DNA of 64,000 bases from Haliaeetus albicilla. Its lineage: Eukaryota > Chordata > Aves > Accipitriformes > Accipitridae. The translations under genes and the position numbers were made by a program. The stretch is from positions 40,506,022 to 40,570,021 of the forward strand of contig NC_091487.1 of assembly GCF_947461875.1 (NCBI RefSeq). The letters run 5' to 3'. Below are positions 59,450 through 64,000 of the stretch, one piece after another. The first letter of the stretch is position 1. Each line of letters opens with the position of its first letter. The notes beneath the pieces were generated by a model, which saw only the letters and a program-made list of their open reading frames with translations, was not told where the DNA came from and made no database searches.

Positions 59450-62400
59450 GTCACTATAATTATCGCCCTTTTTTCCTGTTCGTGACGGTAACTAAGGCCG
59501 ATGGGTGAACTGCCGCCACTTACTTGGCTGAAGGGGACTGCAGATCCGAAATAGAGGCACACGCCTGCCAAAAACCGGCAGATTCGCCGTCAGAAACGGG
59601 AGCTGTGGGAACGGGGTGGTGGGTGCAGGCGGAGGTGGTCAAAGAAGCCCCACGGTGAGGAAGCAACCTCGGCCAGCAATGGCTCCAGTGACCTTTTGGC
59701 TCACGGTACTGGCTGGGAAGGGCAGGGTGCTACAAGAAAAGGACAAGTTATTTTGAATTGGCCGTACATGTATACGAAAGTATGTGCTTTAGATAATATG
59801 CAAAATTATTTTTGTTGGAGCGTAGCCAATGCACAAGCAATTTCTCTTCTAAAGTAACCAGTGTTTTTGGCTGGATGCTTGGATCAAGTGCTAATGGTTA
59901 CCTCACTGGAGGAAGGAGATGCGCTGTTTCATTTCAGTGGACTTTACATGTTGATAACCATAGACAGGCAGCAATAAAGTGCCCTGTTGTTTGGTCCCCT
60001 AGTTTGGTTGTATACAAATAATTTTGAGAGGGAACCAAATTACATAACTGGATATCCATGTAGACAGCAGTGATTTACCTTTTGTAAGGTGAAGTATCAT
60101 CATGTCACGAAACTGAGTCCAGTTACCATGAAAATGAGGTGTCAGTGAAGTTCCTAACACTAGGAGCCACTGAGGCCCTGTCAGAAACCAAGTGTATTGC
60201 TGAAGTACTTTTGTTCTATTAGATTCTACTGTATACAGAATAAACTAAACTTGGTTGCTCTGCAGGTGCTGGAAGGAAAGAGCTTTGCTAGGAGTTTGTT
60301 AACTAGGCATATACATGGTTTATCTATTTCTCTTCTATGCAGTTTAGTGATGATGAATGAGTGAAGATTGGCACAGTAACTGTCTTCCTTGTTCTCTTTC
60401 ATGCTATTAAGATATGTATTTTCACTCATTATTTTGCAGAAAAGATTAATCAGAAAGATTAACTAAATAGACTGACATCTATAGGAATAAACTTTTGCTG
60501 AACCAAATGTCTTCAGAGTGAAGAAATCCTGGATAGTGTATATATTGATACAAGGTAGAAACTTCTAAATCTCATGGTGGTATTCATGGGGAGCCAAGGA
60601 ATCAAATCAATGAGAGTTTGGCATCTAAAGGATCTTCCTCTAAGTGGCTGTATTTAGACTGGTAATGTGATAGAGGGAGCAATTAAAGGGTATGAGGAAG
60701 AGAAGACAAAATATAGGTATTCGTTTTGTGGTGTTAAAAAAGGTGCACTTGAAGGCTACTTTTATGTAAAACATTACAAAATGTACAAAGTTGTGCTAGT
60801 TACTACTTCCTGCATAAAGCCTGGACTTTGATCCCCTGCTGTTTCCTACTTCTCTCTCTTAGAAAAAGTGCAGCACTGCTCCTCCTGGAATAGGAAGTAT
60901 AGTTTTAATTTCTCTTTTAAATGCCCTGCTTATAACCATAAATTTGGTTTTGTTATGTCAGAAATCAATTCCAGCTGCTCCTTGAAAACAAGTTTTACTG
61001 ATTTCCATGGGAGTAACATAGCCTATACTGAAGACAGAGAAACCTGCACTGGATAGAGCAGATAGGCAGTAAGGATCCAGGATCCCAGTGATAAGTCACA
61101 GTTCTGTAAAGACTGTACTCCTTCACTGCTGTAGTAGATCCTTTTTACCCAGTGATTCTAGAGCTGTGGGCTAGAACTCTGTTCCACTGGTAAAAGGTTC
61201 TAAATGTTGCATAGTCTAGAAACAATCTGACCCCTGTTCTCTGAGATGCTGCCTAGCATGTTGGGAATGATTTCTCATGCTTGAAATGCAAAACAATCTG
61301 CAGACATAAAAAGCACTTTTAATTTTGGTGTTAATATTGAAAGCCATCTACTGCACTCTTCTTGATTGGCTTGAGCATGAAACTCTGGAGTCCGCAGCGC
61401 AGAACTGAATGAAGTGAACTGTGATCAGTATCTGGAAGGTGGGATCTCAGTTTCACAAGTGAAGGGTAAAAAGAAAACAGGTTTAGGGGTAGGTAGTTCT
61501 AAAATTCAATAGCAGAAAGAGTGGAGATGTGGAAGTAGCTATTTTTACTACATGCTCCTGATGCTATTCTTCCTTGCTTAGGAAGGATACTGGAGGCTAA
61601 AGTTCATGATTTGTGCAAGGAGAGTAAATGCAAAATGGCCCATTTCTTTAGCTAAACGAAATAGATGAACGTCTAAATTAGGAAAGTCTTTGCAACATTT
61701 CCTGTAAATAAAAGCTTGTTACGGCAGTACAAGCGAGTTTGGATTTCACATTTCTTATTCAAGCAGGGAACAGTTTCAATCTGAGACAACTGCATAGGAT
61801 CAGGAAACTCAGAAGATTCTTTTCCTGCAAGATGCAAAATGAGTACCACTTTTACCTACCTAGGTATGTTTATAAATTATTTGAAATATTAACAGTAGTC
61901 AGTATTGCAGTTACTAAATTCATGTTAGTTGAAGGGAGATATGCAGAGTGCATGGGATGAGTTGTAATTAATAGAAAGTAAAAATGTTCTCTCTGATGGG
62001 GGAAGGAACTGCATTCAATCTTGAAGTATTTCCTAAATCTACTACTGCTAAAGTATTTATCCTTGCACATCATCTTTTAAAGCAAGGTGATGAATGGGAC
62101 CTTAGTCCCAGCTCAGTTGTTGACTGTTCAGTAGCACGTATAACATCAGTCAGATTTAATCTGCTTTGTACAGAAGAAGTCAACGGTGTCTGCTTTGAAT
62201 GTTTTTCTTGCCATTACTGGTGGAGGCGATTGTCATTAGACTCTTATCTTTTGAGCACTTTTCCTTAAACAGTGTTTATAAACAGTGGAAAATGTAATAC
62301 AGAGATGCTAAGATTTTTTTTCCCTAGCTGATCCAAGATGTTTTAAACAGCTTTGTGCACATATGTTCATGTTGTGGTCTACCTCATAATCATCTGTAAG

Positions 62401-62674
62401 ACCACCTTCCTTCCATTCACAGTCACTTCCTCTTTCCATTTGCAACTGCTCGCCATCATTGTGGTAACTACAGCAATTACTGTCTCGCATGTAATGTTGG
62501 GGGGAATTGTACACTTTGTCTTTTAATGTAGTCTAAATGCTGGAAGTAGGTCAGGGAAAACTATCAGTTGTAGACCACAGCTAGGCCCAACTGCTTTATC
62601 GCACAGTGACATCTTTTTCCTGAGCATATGGCTGCCTAAGATACTGGGCTTTGCTCTTTTTGCTCTGTAAATCC
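59450..62674. other. Gene-free spacer between the ZFYVE1 and next promoters
   Basis: AT-leaning sequence without recognisable exons, domains or transposon words. Short open frames here have no family features. A 16-base T run (62,675-62,690) ends the stretch, just before the CR1 insertion. Confidence 0.6.
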
Positions 62675-62690
62675 TTTTTTTTTTTTTTTT

Positions 62691-63326
62691 CAGCAGAGGT
62701 ACAGCCTTCCATGAAAGCCAAGCATATCCTGGGCTGCATCAAAAGAAGTGTGGCCAGCAGGTCAAGGGAAAGGATTCTGCCCTTCTGCTCTGCTCTGGTG
62801 AGACCCCACCTGGAGTACTACGTCCAGCTCTGGGGTCCTCAGCACAGGAAAGACATGGACCTGTTGGAGCGGGTCCAGAGGAGGGCCACAAAAATCATCA
62901 GAGGGCTGGAGCACCTCTCCTGTGAAGAAAGGCTGAGAGATTTGGGGGTGTTCAGCCTGGAGAAGAGAAGGCTCCAGGGAGACCTTATTGCAGTCTTTCA
63001 ATACTTAAAGGGGGCTTATAAGAAAGATGGGGACAAACTTTTTAGCAGGGCCTGTAGCAATAGGACAAGGGGTAATGGTTTTAAACTAAAAGCAGGTAGA
63101 TGCAGGCTAGATATAGGAAGAAATTTTTTCAGATCAGGGTGGTGAAACGCTGGCAGAGCTTCTCCAGAGAGGTGGTAGATGCCCCATCCCTGGAAACATC
63201 CAAGGCCAGGTTGGACGGGGCTCTGAGCAACCTGATCTAGTTGAAGCTGTCCCTGCTCACTGCAGGGGGGCTGGACTAGATGACCTTTCCAAGCCCCTTC
63301 CAACCCAAACCGTTCTACGATTCCGC
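62691..63326 (+). mobile_element. 5'-truncated CR1 LINE (ORF2 C-terminal part and 3' UTR)
   Basis: The open frame from about 62,691 to 63,145 encodes a CR1 reverse-transcriptase C terminus: LGCIKRSVASRSRERILPFC, ALVRPHLEYYVQLWGPQ, LLERVQRRATKIIRGLEHL, ERLRDLGVFSLEKRRLQGDL and NRTRGNGFKLK. A one-base shift near 63,121-63,130, in an AAATTTTTTC run, moves the last ORF part (VVDAPSLE, ARLDGALSNLI and stop) into another frame. The 3' end, CTTCCAACCCAAACCGTTC, is the usual CR1 tail ending near 63,326. The long frame shows that it is much younger than the other CR1 relics here. It is truncated and not autonomous. Confidence 0.9.
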
Positions 63327-63499
63327 ATCTTTATGCCTACTGACCCTAAGACTGCTTTTTGTTTTAGCTTTCTAGGCCCTTCAAATTTGCTAAACGCAGC
63401 TAAAACGCGTGTTCCCTCCTTACTAAAGCCTGTGAAAAGCAACAGGCGTACTTCCCACGCGGCTGTGCCTGCGGGTACAGCCTGCACCCACCACTGTCG

Positions 63500-64000
63500 C
63501 AGCTAAGCCCGGCCCCAATGCGCGGCAGCGGGGAAGGGCACCCCGAGCTGACCCGGGGAGCGAGCGAGGGGCGCACGGCAGCAGCCGGGAGAGGGGCCGG
63601 TGCTAGCCCACAGCGGGAGGCTCTCCAGGGCCTTCAGCCACCCGCGCCGAAGCCGCCAGCAGCCCCCGACCGACGGTGTTTGACCTCAAGATGGCGAAGC
63701 TCCAGACTGGGTCGAGGCGCCGCACCGCCTGCCCCCAGCAAAGATGGCGGCAGCCCGGACGCGGTTTTTTCCTCTCTCTGCCCTTCTAGCCGCTGCCGCT
63801 CTATGGTTGGGCGCGTTATTGTCTGGGCGCGGAGCAGGAGGGGCGCTCTGGCATGCCCGCCTCTATGGTCTCGCGGCGCGGTGCAGGTCGGGCCGCTGAC
63901 GGAAGGGGCGGGTCACATGACCCCGCGCAGCGCGGCGGCGGCGGCGGCTCGGCGCGGTGTGTTCGCGGCCTAGTAGCGCCCCGGGGCTTCCCAGCCGGGC
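63500..64000 (+). promoter_or_regulatory. CpG island, probable promoter of the next plus-strand gene (RBM25 by synteny)
   Basis: CpG-dense sequence up to the window's end. It holds two YY1-type sites, CAAGATGGCG (63,688-63,697) and AAAGATGGCGGC (63,740-63,751), and an M-box/CLEAR-like GTCACATGAC (63,912-63,921). A GGCGGCGGCGGCGG stretch follows near 63,940. YY1 sites of this kind normally lie at or just after transcription starts. Assignment to RBM25 rests only on recalled gene order. No coding exon is visible. Confidence 0.55.

Noticed and set aside
63518..63973. Plus-strand 151-codon open frame at the right end
   Set aside because: It lies in the CpG island over the YY1 motifs, with low-complexity composition. 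It is more likely promoter and 5' UTR than coding.
1..64000. CRISPR arrays, operons, prokaryotic defence systems, tRNA or rRNA genes
   Set aside because: The window is clearly vertebrate nuclear DNA. No regularly spaced repeats, ribosomal sequence or cloverleaf-like tRNA blocks were seen.

Overview
This window is vertebrate nuclear DNA, most likely avian. The evidence is two multi-exon genes with canonical splice sites, CpG-island promoters in an otherwise AT-leaning background, CR1 LINE copies as the only clear mobile elements, and rather short introns. Gene order matches the DCAF4 - ZFYVE1 - RBM25 block that I recall from human chromosome 14q24. The species cannot be fixed from sequence alone.

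Layout. 1-7,700: gene-free flank containing one ancient CR1 fragment (about 5,690-6,165). 7,740-8,900: CpG island and promoter. 9,090-22,751: DCAF4 on the plus strand, with all 13 coding exons in frame (502 codons plus stop), followed by a poly(A) signal at 22,951. 22,976-30,270: intergenic, no coding gene seen; two stretches look like possible conserved non-coding elements. 32,668-57,185: ZFYVE1 (DFCP1) on the minus strand, with all 11 coding exons in frame (782 codons plus stop). Its 3' UTR probably runs to about 30,270, and its non-coding exon 1 lies in a CpG island at 57,780-59,260. ZFYVE1 intron 2 is large (42,926-56,687); it holds two long foldback elements and old repeats. 59,450-62,690: gene-free AT-rich spacer. 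62,691-63,326: a 5'-truncated, fairly young CR1. 63,500-64,000: a second CpG island with YY1-type and CACATG motifs, probably the promoter of the next plus-strand gene (RBM25 by synteny).

Function. DCAF4 is a WD-repeat substrate receptor for the CUL4-DDB1 ubiquitin ligase. ZFYVE1/DFCP1 is a PI3P-binding double-FYVE protein with a P-loop nucleotide-binding domain, found on omegasomes and lipid droplets. The two genes converge tail to tail. Nothing suggests that they act in one pathway.

Most notable: DCAF4 contains a U12-type intron with an ATATCCTTTT donor and an exact TTCCTTAAC branch site, whose acceptor is AG or, if the protein keeps its usual length, AA. The same gene also has a GC-AG intron. 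Two long imperfect palindromes sit in ZFYVE1 intron 2, one of them interrupted in a single arm. I found no wholly new gene system.
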